Positions 34,559-42,942 of a stretch of 64,000 nucleotides of DNA are shown piece after piece. The first letter of the stretch is position 1. Each line of letters opens with the position of its first letter. The notes under the pieces were generated by a model, which saw only the letters and a program-made list of their open reading frames with translations, did not search any database and was not told the origin of the DNA. The stretch covers positions 1 to 64,000 of the forward strand of contig JAVJTT010000032.1 of assembly GCA_040220135.1 (NCBI GenBank), in the 5' to 3' direction. Made by a program: the position numbers and the translations under genes. Source of the stretch: CAJXMH01 sp040220135 (lineage in GTDB: Bacteria > Bacteroidota > Bacteroidia > Flavobacteriales_E > Vicingaceae).

Positions 34559-36316
34559 ATGCTAAAGCGAATTTTTGACCTACACCACCATCAGCTGAGT
34601 AAATACCCCAAGAAGGACTCACTTACCGCCAAGATAAATGGCAAATGGACTCCTATAAGTACACAAGAATTCGTGGACCAGGCCAATGAAATTGGCGCCG
34701 GTTTGCTAGAACTCGGCCTAGAACCAGGTGATAAAGTGGCCATCATCTCTAACAATAGACCCGAATGGCATATTGTAGATTTGGGAATCGCTTTAGCAGG
34801 CATGATCAATGTGCCTATCTACCCAACCATTACTAAAGAAGATTATGACTTTATCATGAATGATGCAGAAGTGAAAATCTGCTTTGTTTCTGATCGAGAA
34901 ATATACAATAAAGTACATGCCGTAGAGGAGAAAATTGAGACCCTGCAAAAGGTTTATGCTTTTGATGATATCAATTGCGAATCATGGACTGCTTTAAAAG
35001 AGCTTGGAAAAGGAAAGCATGCTTCTAAAATGAAAGAGATCCAAGATGGCATAAAGGAAACTGACCTTGCGACCTTAATTTACACTTCCGGAACCACCGG
35101 CAGACCAAAAGGTGTTATGCTTTCGCATCGAAACTTAGTTTCAAATTCAGTAGGCTCTAGAAAACGCTTGCCGGTTACCGAAAACTCAAAAGCACTTAGC
35201 TTTTTACCCTTGTGCCACGTTTATGAGCGTATGGTTACTTACATGTACATTTATACCGGAACGTCGATTTACTATGCTGAATCACTAGAAACCATCGGTG
35301 ACAATTTACGCGAAGTGCAACCTCAAGTTTTTACTGCGGTGCCTAGACTTTTAGAGAAAGTATACGATAAGATCGTAGCAAAAGGCCAAGAGTTGAGTGG
35401 AATCAAACGCGCTCTTTTCTTTTGGGCCTTAGCGCTAGGTCAACGCTATGAACTACATGGAAAAAATGGCGCTTGGTATGAGTTTCAATTAAAATTGGCC
35501 AATAAAATTATTTTTAAGAAATGGCGAGAAGCACTTGGTGGAAACGCCAAAGCAGTTGCTTCAGGAGCTGCTGCTCTGCAGCCCAGGTTGGCAAGGGTTT
35601 TCTTAGCTGCACAAATTCCCGTAATGGAGGGCTATGGATTAACTGAAACCTCCCCAGTAATTGCGGTTAACGAACAAGATAATGACGGAGTAAGGATTGG
35701 TACCGTTGGCAGACCTTTGGAAGACGTTGAAGTACGAATAGCTAGCGATGGTGAGATTGAAGTAAAGGGGCCCAACGTAATGATGGGCTACTACAAAAGA
35801 GAAGAAGCTACCAAAGAAGTTTTTACTGAGGACGGTTGGTTTAAAACCGGCGATATCGGAGAAATGGTAGAAGGTGAATATTTGAAAATAACAGGAAGAA
35901 AAAAAGAGACCTTTAAAACTTCAGGAGGAAAGTACATTGCTCCACAGATTATCGAAAATAAGATGAAAGAGTCTTCTTTCATTGAACAAATTATGGTCAT
36001 TGGAGAAGGGGAAAAACATCCGGCGGCCATTATTCAACCTTCGTTTGAATTTTTAATTGAATGGTGCAAGAGAAAAGAAATCCCTTATTCTACTGATGCT
36101 GAAATGGCCAAACACCAAACCATTCATGAAAGAATAATGGAGGAAGTTGAGAAGTACAACGAAAACTTTGCTCAATACGAAAAAGTGAAAAAGATTATTC
36201 TTTCTCCCTTTGCTTGGAGTATTGACACTGATGAAATGACACCCACCATGAAAGTAAAACGGAGAGTGATCATGGAAAAATTCAAAGACGATATAGAAAA
36301 ATGTTATCGAGGATAG
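34559..36316 (+). CDS. Long-chain fatty acid--CoA ligase (AMP-forming)
   Basis: From ATG 34559 (MLKRIFDLHHHQLSKYPKKD) it has 585 residues; an earlier in-frame start at 34484 would overlap the divergent cupin gene and is less likely. AMP-binding motif YTSGTTGRPKGVMLSH, then FLPLCHVYERM, GYGLTETSP, GWFKTGDIGE and the C-terminal GRKKETFKTSGGKYIAP define a FACS-type enzyme. It activates fatty acids to acyl-CoA, feeding the beta-oxidation operon directly downstream. A strong terminator separates the two transcripts. Confidence 0.94.
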   Translation: MLKRIFDLHHHQLSKYPKKDSLTAKINGKWTPISTQEFVDQANEIGAGLLELGLEPGDKVAIISNNRPEWHIVDLGIALAGMINVPIYPTITKEDYDFIMNDAEVKICFVSDREIYNKVHAVEEKIETLQKVYAFDDINCESWTALKELGKGKHASKMKEIQDGIKETDLATLIYTSGTTGRPKGVMLSHRNLVSNSVGSRKRLPVTENSKALSFLPLCHVYERMVTYMYIYTGTSIYYAESLETIGDNLREVQPQVFTAVPRLLEKVYDKIVAKGQELSGIKRALFFWALALGQRYELHGKNGAWYEFQLKLANKIIFKKWREALGGNAKAVASGAAALQPRLARVFLAAQIPVMEGYGLTETSPVIAVNEQDNDGVRIGTVGRPLEDVEVRIASDGEIEVKGPNVMMGYYKREEATKEVFTEDGWFKTGDIGEMVEGEYLKITGRKKETFKTSGGKYIAPQIIENKMKESSFIEQIMVIGEGEKHPAAIIQPSFEFLIEWCKRKEIPYSTDAEMAKHQTIHERIMEEVEKYNENFAQYEKVKKIILSPFAWSIDTDEMTPTMKVKRRVIMEKFKDDIEKCYRG

Positions 36317-36322
36317 TAAAGC

Positions 36323-36352
36323 AAAGAGGGGCTGATGGCCCCTCTTTTTTTT
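36323..36352 (+). terminator. Intrinsic terminator after the acyl-CoA ligase gene
   Basis: GAGGGGC (36326-36332), 5-base loop, GCCCCTC (36338-36344), extended by an AAA/TTT pairing and followed by a run of eight T. Confidence 0.92.
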
Positions 36353-36449
36353 AAAACATTAACCAATGTTTATTCAAACAATAAGAATTTCCTTTAAAGT
36401 TCTTATGCTTTTGAGACGGGAAAAAACGAATGAGTTGCCCCTAAATCAC

Positions 36450-36479
36450 AAAAAGGTGAACCGAGCGGTTCACCTTTTT
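36450..36479. other. Orphan perfect 13-bp hairpin between terminator and marR
   Basis: AAAAAGGTGAACC (36450-36462), loop GAGC, GGTTCACCTTTTT (36467-36479). It has the form of an intrinsic terminator in both directions, but the ligase transcript already ends at 36352 and no gene lies between. It could be a second terminator, the end of a small RNA, or a regulatory hairpin ahead of marR. The rest of 36353-36543 shows nothing else I can support. Confidence 0.75.
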
Positions 36480-36543
36480 GCTTCAATTACTAACCAATTA
36501 ACAAGTCTACTACCTCTTGTTGAGTACAAAGATACAAATTTTA

Positions 36544-36557
36544 TTATGCATGCATAA
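36544..36557. promoter_or_regulatory. MarR operator 1 (predicted)
   Basis: Perfect 14-bp palindrome TTATGCATGCATAA. It covers the place where the -33 element of the marR promoter should be, and matches operator 2 at 13 of 14 positions. Confidence 0.75.
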
Positions 36558-36574
36558 CTTTTAAGGAATTTTAA

Positions 36575-36582
36575 TATATTTG
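36575..36582 (+). promoter_or_regulatory. -7 box of the marR-fad operon
   Basis: TATATTTG matches TAnnTTTG. It lies between the two predicted operators. No TTG is seen at -33; that position falls in operator 1. The leader would be about 25 bases. Confidence 0.6.
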
Positions 36583-36592
36583 TTGAAACGCA

Positions 36593-36610
36593 TATTATGC
36601 ACGCATAATA
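36593..36610. promoter_or_regulatory. MarR operator 2 (predicted)
   Basis: TATTATGCACGCATAATA: 8-bp arms around a 2-base centre, ending one base before the marR ATG. Its 14-base core at 36595-36608 differs from operator 1 by one base. The centres are 51 bp apart, about five helical turns. Binding here would block transcription start and ribosome access. Confidence 0.75.
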
Positions 36611-36611
36611 A

Positions 36612-37058
36612 ATGAAACCTCAAGAAACTGTAGATTATCACATTAAGCTAGCTTGGCACTCGATTGTTAACCTATACAATCAACTTGCAGTGGAGCATGA
36701 GTTGACACAGGCAACTGGTTTTGTCTTGCTCAATATTGGCGATAATGGTGGAACTCCTGCCACCAAAATAGCACCCTTAATGGGTATGAAGAAAACGAGT
36801 CTTAGCCGAATGCTAAAAAACATGGAGGATGAAGGTCTAATCTGTCGTATTAAAGATGAACAAGATGGAAGGCAGGTAAACATTTGTTTAACCGAAGAAG
36901 GACAAAAAAAGAAAAAGGTCGCAAAGCAAGTAGTTAAACAATTTAACGAACACATCCTTAGTAATATAGATGCAGAACACTTAAGTTGTTTTTACCAAGT
37001 GATGCAAGACATAAACGGTTTAACCGAAGATTATCGAAACAAAAAGATCAAATCATAA
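36612..37058 (+). CDS. MarR family transcriptional regulator (probable fad repressor)
   Basis: A 148-residue winged-helix protein with the MarR layout: an N-terminal dimer helix, LMGMKKTSLSRMLKNMEDEGL as recognition region (KKTSLSRML helix), wing DEQDGRQVNICLTEEGQ, and a C-terminal dimer helix. It is the first gene of the beta-oxidation operon, overlapping the next start by one base (TAATG), and is preceded by two matching palindromes that flank its promoter. Autorepression relieved by acyl-CoA or fatty acid is a fair inference, in the way FadR works in Bacillus (a TetR-type protein). Confidence 0.92.
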   Translation: MKPQETVDYHIKLAWHSIVNLYNQLAVEHELTQATGFVLLNIGDNGGTPATKIAPLMGMKKTSLSRMLKNMEDEGLICRIKDEQDGRQVNICLTEEGQKKKKVAKQVVKQFNEHILSNIDAEHLSCFYQVMQDINGLTEDYRNKKIKS

Positions 37059-39463
37059 TGAAAAGAAGAATCAATAAAGTAGCCATTTTAGGTTCCGGAG
37101 TTATGGGGTCGAGAATAGCCTGCCACTTCGCCAACATTGGCGTAGAAGTGCTTTTGCTTGACATCGTTCCCCGAGAACTGAATGATAAAGAAAAGTCAAA
37201 AGGCTTAAGTTTAGAAGAAAAGAACGTTAGAAATCGAATTGTTAACGAAGCTTTACAAACAGCCATTAAGTCTAACCCCTCCCCTCTCTACAGCAAAAGG
37301 TTTAGCAAACTGATCAGCACGGGAAACTTTGAAGATGATATGTCCAAGATCAGTGAAGTTGACTGGGTAATGGAAGTAGTGGTTGAGCGATTAGACATTA
37401 AGAAAACAGTCTTCGACCAAGTTGAAGAACACCGCAAAGAAGGGACGATTGTGTCTTCTAACACTTCGGGCATTCCGATTGAATCCATGCTAGAAGGAAG
37501 ATCTGATGATTTCCAAAAGAACTTTTTAGGAACTCATTTTTTTAACCCTCCACGCTACCTAGAGTTATTGGAGATTATTCCTAGTAGTAAAACGGATGCA
37601 ACCTTAGTTGATTTCTTAATGGATTATGGGAGAAAGTTTTTAGGGAAGAAAACGGTTCTCTGTAAAGACACTCCGGCCTTTATCGCCAACCGAGTTGGAG
37701 TTTACTCCATCATGTCACTATTCCATACCGTTAAAGAAATGGGACTTTCAGTAGAAGAAGTGGATAGCTTAACCGGTCCTGTCTTAGGAAGGCCCAAATC
37801 GGCCACTTTCAGAACTTGCGATGTTGTGGGACTTGACACTTTGGTGCATGTAGCCAAAGGAGTTGAAGAAAATTGCCCCAATGATGAAGCTAAAGAAACC
37901 TTTGCCATTCCTGATTACGTTCAAAAAATGGTAGATAACGATTGGCTAGGGTCAAAATCAGGACAAGGTTTTTATAAAAAGGTAAAAGACGATAACGGAA
38001 AAAGTAAAATTCTCGCGCTTGATCTAGAAACCTTAGAATATTCTGAAAAAGATAAGGTTCGTTTTGATGTAATTGGTGAGGCTAAAAAGATAGATGACTT
38101 GAAAGAGCGTTATCAGCTTATGATCAATAGTAATGGAAAAGCAGGTGACTTTTACCGCAAAACCTTTTACGCTCTCTTCCAATATGTAACGAACCGCATT
38201 CCTGAGATCTCGGATGAGCTTTACCGAATAGACGATGGCATGAGAGCCGGTTTTGGCTGGCAATTAGGCCCATTTGAAAGCTGGGACGCGCTAGGCTTAA
38301 AAGACACGCTCGAGAAAATGAAAGCAGAAGGCATTGAAGTAGCCGAATGGGTGAAAGAAATGCTCGATGCCGGATTTGAAAGTTTCTATAAAGTAGAAGA
38401 AGGTCAAAAAAAATACTACGACATTGCTTCAAAAAGCTACAAAACCATTCCCGGAACGGAAGGATTGGTAGTACTCGATAACTTAAGAGACGACAACATT
38501 GTTTGGCAAAACAAAGGTTGCACCTTAGTTGACCTAGGTGATGGAATCTTGAATTTGGAGTTTCACACTAAAATGAACACCATTGGTTCAGAAATTATTC
38601 AAGGGATTAATAAAGCCATTGATCTAGCTGAAGCCGAATACGATGGATTAACCATTTATAACACCGGTCAAAACTTTTCTGCAGGTGCCAATGTGGGCAT
38701 GATCTTCATGATGGCGGTGGAGCAAGAATACGACGAACTTTCTTTTGCCATCAAGCAATTCCAAAAAACCATGATGCGGGTGCGCTACTCCTCTATTCCG
38801 GTAGTGGTGGCTACGCATCAAATGGCTTTAGGAGGGGGATGTGAACTTTCCATGCATGCCGATAAAGTAGTGGCTCATGCCGAAACCTATATGGGCTTAG
38901 TTGAATTTGGCGTTGGAGTAATTCCCGGCGGTGGCGGAAGCAAAGAGTTTGCCCTGCGCCTTTCAGATGAATTGAAAGAAGGTGACATCAGAACCAATGC
39001 CTTTAGAGAACGATTCTTAACCATCGGTCAGGCCAAAGTTGCCACCTCAGCGCATGAAGCTTTTGAGCACGGTTATTTAGATGCCAAGAAAGATGAAGTA
39101 ATTGTTAGTCGTGAATTACAGCTTACAAGAGCCAAGCAAGCGGCCAAGCAAATAGCAGAAGCCGGATACACCAAACCTGCCGAAAGAAAAGACATTAAAG
39201 TTTTAGGTCAGGAAGCAATGGGCTTGGTTTACGTGGGAGCAAATTCCATGCAGTCAGGAAACTATATTTCTGAGCACGATCAACTGATTTCAGAGAAGTT
39301 AGGCTATGTGATAGCAGGCGGTGATCTTTCAGAAATTACAGAGGTTTCAGAAAGTTACCTTTTAGACCTAGAAAGAAAAGCTTTTGTGGAATTGTGTACG
39401 AAAAAGAAAACACTTGAACGCCTTCAAAGCATGGTTACGAAAGGAAAAGTATTACGAAATTAA
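37058..39463 (+). CDS. fadN: 3-hydroxyacyl-CoA dehydrogenase / enoyl-CoA hydratase (FadN type)
   Basis: From ATG 37058 the protein has 801 residues; longer readings run into marR. The NAD-binding 3-hydroxyacyl-CoA dehydrogenase comes first (KVAILGSGVMGSRIACHFAN, SSNTSGIPIESML, GTHFFNPPRYLELLEI), the reverse of E. coli FadB and the same as Bacillus FadN. The enoyl-CoA hydratase part follows from about 500 (FSAGANVGMIFMM, MALGGGCELSMHADK, GLVEFGVGVIPGGGG), with the hydratase glutamates present. It carries out the second and third steps of beta-oxidation. The thiolase gene follows after two bases. Confidence 0.95.
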   Translation: MKRRINKVAILGSGVMGSRIACHFANIGVEVLLLDIVPRELNDKEKSKGLSLEEKNVRNRIVNEALQTAIKSNPSPLYSKRFSKLISTGNFEDDMSKISEVDWVMEVVVERLDIKKTVFDQVEEHRKEGTIVSSNTSGIPIESMLEGRSDDFQKNFLGTHFFNPPRYLELLEIIPSSKTDATLVDFLMDYGRKFLGKKTVLCKDTPAFIANRVGVYSIMSLFHTVKEMGLSVEEVDSLTGPVLGRPKSATFRTCDVVGLDTLVHVAKGVEENCPNDEAKETFAIPDYVQKMVDNDWLGSKSGQGFYKKVKDDNGKSKILALDLETLEYSEKDKVRFDVIGEAKKIDDLKERYQLMINSNGKAGDFYRKTFYALFQYVTNRIPEISDELYRIDDGMRAGFGWQLGPFESWDALGLKDTLEKMKAEGIEVAEWVKEMLDAGFESFYKVEEGQKKYYDIASKSYKTIPGTEGLVVLDNLRDDNIVWQNKGCTLVDLGDGILNLEFHTKMNTIGSEIIQGINKAIDLAEAEYDGLTIYNTGQNFSAGANVGMIFMMAVEQEYDELSFAIKQFQKTMMRVRYSSIPVVVATHQMALGGGCELSMHADKVVAHAETYMGLVEFGVGVIPGGGGSKEFALRLSDELKEGDIRTNAFRERFLTIGQAKVATSAHEAFEHGYLDAKKDEVIVSRELQLTRAKQAAKQIAEAGYTKPAERKDIKVLGQEAMGLVYVGANSMQSGNYISEHDQLISEKLGYVIAGGDLSEITEVSESYLLDLERKAFVELCTKKKTLERLQSMVTKGKVLRN

Positions 39464-39465
39464 AG

Positions 39466-40650
39466 ATGAAAAAGATGGACACATATATAGTTGCAGGATA
39501 TAGAACAGCAGTGGGCAAAGCCCCCAAAGGATCTTTGCGTTTCACACGGCCCGACGATTTAGCAGCTGCCGTTACAAAACACTTGATGAACAGTGTAGAA
39601 GGCATCAGCGCTGAAGACATTGACGATGTAATTGTAGGAAACGCTACCCCGGAAGCAGAGCAAGGTCTCAACGTAGGTCGCTTGGTTTCTTTAATGGGAT
39701 TAAATCACATTAAAACTCCTGGCATGACGGTAAACCGCTATTGTTCTTCGGGTTTAGAAACCATTGCTATTGCCGATTCTAAGATCAAAAATGGCATGAA
39801 CCAATGCATTATTGCCGGTGGCGTTGAGTCTATGTCGCCCATCAGTATGGGAGGCTGGAGAATTGTACCGAATGCAAAGGTGGCTAAAGAAAACCCCACC
39901 TATTATTGGGGCATGGGCTTAACGGCAGAAGCAGTGGCTCAACAATACAAAGTAAGTCGCGAAGACCAAGATGAGTTTGCATACAATTCGCATATGAAAG
40001 CGATAAAAGCAAATGAGAACGGGACTTTCAAAGACGACATTGTTCCCATTGAAGTGGGGCAAGTTTATTTGGATGAAAATGGTAAAAAGCAAAAACGCAC
40101 TTATACCTTCGATCAAGATGAAGGTCCAAGAAAGGACACTTCCAAAGAGGTATTAGCCAAGCTAAGACCAGTGTTTGATGCCAAAGGAAGCGTAACTGCC
40201 GGAAATGCTTCTCAAACTTCTGATGGCGCTGCTTTCGTAATGGTAGCTTCTGAAGAAATGGTAAAGAGACATAACTTAAAACCCATTGCCAGATTAGTTA
40301 GCTATGCTACTGCAGGCGTTGATCCACGAATTATGGGCATTGGTCCAGTGGATGCTATTCCAAAAGCTTTGAAACAAGCTGGTATGAAACTCAACGACAT
40401 AGACTTGATCGAACTCAATGAAGCTTTTGCTTCTCAATCAATTGCCGTGACAAGAGAATTAGACCTTAACCCGGAAATTTTAAATGTAAACGGAGGCGCC
40501 ATTGCATTGGGTCACCCTTTAGGATGCACGGGAGCTAAATTATCCGTGCAGATTTTCAATGAATTAAAGAGAAGGAATAAGAAATACGGAATGGTCACCA
40601 TGTGTGTAGGAACAGGACAAGGTGCAGCCGGAATTTTTGAGATGTTGTAG
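39466..40650 (+). CDS. fadA: Acetyl-CoA C-acyltransferase (thiolase)
   Basis: A 394-residue thiolase with all three signatures: acyl-accepting Cys93 in NRYCSSGLETIA, GGAIALGHPLGCTGAKL with the active His, and MCVGTGQGAAG with the second Cys near the C-terminus. It cleaves 3-ketoacyl-CoA to acetyl-CoA and a shortened acyl-CoA. The order fadN-fadA-fadE equals that of the Bacillus subtilis fadNAE operon. In this genome a four-helix-bundle gene separates it from the dehydrogenase gene. Confidence 0.96.
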   Translation: MKKMDTYIVAGYRTAVGKAPKGSLRFTRPDDLAAAVTKHLMNSVEGISAEDIDDVIVGNATPEAEQGLNVGRLVSLMGLNHIKTPGMTVNRYCSSGLETIAIADSKIKNGMNQCIIAGGVESMSPISMGGWRIVPNAKVAKENPTYYWGMGLTAEAVAQQYKVSREDQDEFAYNSHMKAIKANENGTFKDDIVPIEVGQVYLDENGKKQKRTYTFDQDEGPRKDTSKEVLAKLRPVFDAKGSVTAGNASQTSDGAAFVMVASEEMVKRHNLKPIARLVSYATAGVDPRIMGIGPVDAIPKALKQAGMKLNDIDLIELNEAFASQSIAVTRELDLNPEILNVNGGAIALGHPLGCTGAKLSVQIFNELKRRNKKYGMVTMCVGTGQGAAGIFEML

Positions 40651-40659
40651 AATGGTAAT

Positions 40660-41094
40660 GAGTATTGAGTACAGAGCTAAAGAAATAGATAATGCATAAA
40701 GTTAAAGAGTTAAAGGTATGGCACAAAGGCATGGAGATAGTCGAAGAGTTATATGCTCTTGTTAAAGACTTTCCTATTGAAGAAAAATACGGCCTTACTT
40801 CACAGATGAAAAGAGCTGCCATTTCAATCCCCTCAAATATTGCCGAGGGAGCAGGTAGGAGAAGTCCTGCAGAATTCAGACACTTTTTAAATATCTCCAA
40901 TGGCTCTTCTTATGAATTAGACACCCAATTACTACTTGCCAAGCAACTAGGTTTTCTTACAGGCAATGAAATAGATCAACTTCTACAAAAGATTGAAGAG
41001 TTACAGAAAATGAACTACGCATTAATTAATAAATTAAAATAAACCATAGTGTTGAAAGTGAGTTCTCAGGACTCACTTCTCAATACTTAATACT
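40660..41094. repeat. Short inverted repeats flanking the S23-family gene
   Basis: AGTATTGAG at 40661-40669 and its complement CTCAATACT at 41079-41087, each followed by related imperfect copies (GAGTAC; TTAATACT). A hairpin GTGAGT...ACTCAC lies at 41058-41076. The arrangement brackets the gene and resembles mobile-element ends, but no target-site duplication was found. Confidence 0.5.
40692..41042 (+). CDS. Four-helix-bundle protein (S23 / rRNA-intervening-sequence family)
   Basis: A 116-residue protein of the S23/IVP family: LKVWHKGMEIVEELYALVKDF, YGLTSQMKRAAISIPSNIAEG, GRRSPAEFRHFLNISNGSSYELDTQL, AKQLGFL. These pentameric four-helix bundles were first seen in intervening sequences of 23S rRNA, and the related Avd protein serves diversity-generating retroelements; stand-alone copies are frequent in Bacteroidota and have no known role. 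It sits inside the fad operon, flanked by short inverted repeats, which suggests a later insertion. Confidence 0.92.
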   Translation: MHKVKELKVWHKGMEIVEELYALVKDFPIEEKYGLTSQMKRAAISIPSNIAEGAGRRSPAEFRHFLNISNGSSYELDTQLLLAKQLGFLTGNEIDQLLQKIEELQKMNYALINKLK

Positions 41095-41101
41095 ATAGAA
41101 C

Positions 41102-42877
41102 ATGGAAACAAAAAACAAAATCATAAAAGGCGGCGAGTATCTGATCAAGGAAACTGAAGCGAATGACATTTTCATTCCTGAAGAATTTGATGAAGAACAG
41201 GGAATGATCGCCCAATCCAGTCAGGATTTTTTAGATCAAGAAGTTTACCCCAATATTGAGCGAATTGATGCCATGGAAGAAGGTCTGATGGCAAACTTAA
41301 TTACCAAAGCAGGCGAATTAGGTTTGTGTGGAATCTCAGTTCCTGAAGAATACGGTGGGTTTGGCAAAAACTTCGTAACTTCAATGCTAACCGCAGAAGT
41401 TACCGGAGCCGGCTACTCATTTGCCGTAGCCCTTTCCGCTCATACCGGAATCGGAACTCTTCCAATTTTGTATTATGGAACAGAAGAACAAAAGCAAAAG
41501 TATGTACCTAAATTGGCAAGTGGCGAATGGAAAGGATGCTACTGTTTAACAGAACCCGGTTCAGGATCGGATGCCAACTCTGGAAAATCTAAAGCCACAT
41601 TAGAAGGTGACAACTACATTTTGAACGGACAAAAAATGTGGATTACCAATGGTGGTTTTGCCGATGTATTGACCGTATTCGCCAAGATAGACGATGACGA
41701 AAATCTCAGCGCTTTCATATTAGAGAAAGGATACGAAGGAATAACTATGAACCCGGAAGAAAAGAAAATGGGTATCAAGGGGTCTTCCACTCGTCAGATC
41801 TTTTTTAATGATGTAAAAGTTCCAAAAGAAAATTTATTAGGTGAGCGTGGCGAAGGCTTTAAAATAGCCTTAAACATTTTAAACATTGGTCGTGCAAAGT
41901 TAGCCGGGGCTGCTTTAGGAGCTAGTAAAGCCGCTATTAGTCGCTCAGTAAATTTTGCTAATGATCGTGAACAGTTTGGACGTTCAATTTCAAAGTATGG
42001 AGCTATTCGATACAAATTAGCAGAACAAGCCATTAAAGCTTATGCTACGGAATCTGCGCTTTATAGAGTCAGTCAAAACATTGAAGATACCATCCAAGCT
42101 CATATTGCGGACGGCAAGGACAAGCAAGAAGCTACTTTAGCAGGCTTACGAGAGTACGCTGCTGAATGTGCGATATTGAAAGTTCATGGTTCTGAAACAT
42201 TAGACTACGTAGTAGATGAAGGAGTGCAGATCTATGGCGGCATGGGTTATTCAGCCGAAGCAGATATGGAAAGAGCATACCGAGATGCTCGTATCAACCG
42301 AATTTTTGAAGGAACCAATGAGATTAACCGCATGTTAACGGTTGACATTATTCTGAAAAGAGCGATGCAAGGTGAATTAGATTTATTAGGCCCTGCTCAA
42401 AAAGTAGCTGACGAACTAATGGAAATTCCGGATTTTGACTTAGATGACTCTGGCTTGTTTGCTGCTGAAAAAAGAGCGGTTGGAAACTTCAAGAAAGCGG
42501 TTTTACTGACAGCCGGAGCAGCTGCGAAACAGCTCTCCACTTCTTTAGCCAAAGAGCAAGAAATCTTGATGAATATTGCAGACATTGCCATGGAAGCTTA
42601 TGTAAGTGAATCCATGATCTTGAGAGTGGAAAAAATGAAATCTCTTGGCAAAGAAAACGAACTACAAACATTAATGATGCAAACCTACATTTACGATGCG
42701 GCTGACCGTATTCACAAATGGGGGAAAGATGCCATTAACGCTTTTGCAGAAGGAGATGAGCAAAGAGCCATGTTAATGGGCATTAAACGCTTCTCAAAAG
42801 TTGATCCGTTCAATAGCAAAGAAGCAAGACAAAAAATTGCTCAAAAAATGATCGATGAAAATAAGTATTGCTACTAG
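41102..42877 (+). CDS. fadE: Acyl-CoA dehydrogenase
   Basis: A 591-residue acyl-CoA dehydrogenase for the first beta-oxidation step. Signatures: CYCLTEPGSGSDANS (FAD loop), MWITNGG, KMGIKGSSTRQIFF, and QIYGGMGYSAEADMERAYRD; Glu403 in IFEGTNEINRML is at the position of the catalytic base. The C-terminal 170 or so residues form an added helical domain like that of very-long-chain dehydrogenases and Bacillus FadE. It closes the marR-fadN-fadA operon and is followed by a terminator. Confidence 0.95.
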   Translation: METKNKIIKGGEYLIKETEANDIFIPEEFDEEQGMIAQSSQDFLDQEVYPNIERIDAMEEGLMANLITKAGELGLCGISVPEEYGGFGKNFVTSMLTAEVTGAGYSFAVALSAHTGIGTLPILYYGTEEQKQKYVPKLASGEWKGCYCLTEPGSGSDANSGKSKATLEGDNYILNGQKMWITNGGFADVLTVFAKIDDDENLSAFILEKGYEGITMNPEEKKMGIKGSSTRQIFFNDVKVPKENLLGERGEGFKIALNILNIGRAKLAGAALGASKAAISRSVNFANDREQFGRSISKYGAIRYKLAEQAIKAYATESALYRVSQNIEDTIQAHIADGKDKQEATLAGLREYAAECAILKVHGSETLDYVVDEGVQIYGGMGYSAEADMERAYRDARINRIFEGTNEINRMLTVDIILKRAMQGELDLLGPAQKVADELMEIPDFDLDDSGLFAAEKRAVGNFKKAVLLTAGAAAKQLSTSLAKEQEILMNIADIAMEAYVSESMILRVEKMKSLGKENELQTLMMQTYIYDAADRIHKWGKDAINAFAEGDEQRAMLMGIKRFSKVDPFNSKEARQKIAQKMIDENKYCY

Positions 42878-42898
42878 TTAGTTCATTTGTTTCATTTG

Positions 42899-42930
42899 AA
42901 AATCCTCTGTCGCTTGGCAGGGGATTTTTT
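42899..42930 (+). terminator. Intrinsic terminator of the fad operon
   Basis: AATCCTCTGTC, loop GCTT, GGCAGGGGATT with two G-T pairs, followed by a T-rich run to 42930. It lies 22 bases after the fadE stop. Confidence 0.88.
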
Positions 42931-42942
42931 ATTTATTTTTAG

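Noticed and set aside
36366..36557. Possible 63-residue gene between the acyl-CoA ligase and marR
   Set aside because: It runs through the orphan hairpin and operator 1, has no ribosome site and no recognisable sequence.
40692..41042. Diversity-generating retroelement accessory gene (Avd)
   Set aside because: No reverse transcriptase and no template/variable repeat pair is visible nearby; the protein fits the general S23/IVP family.
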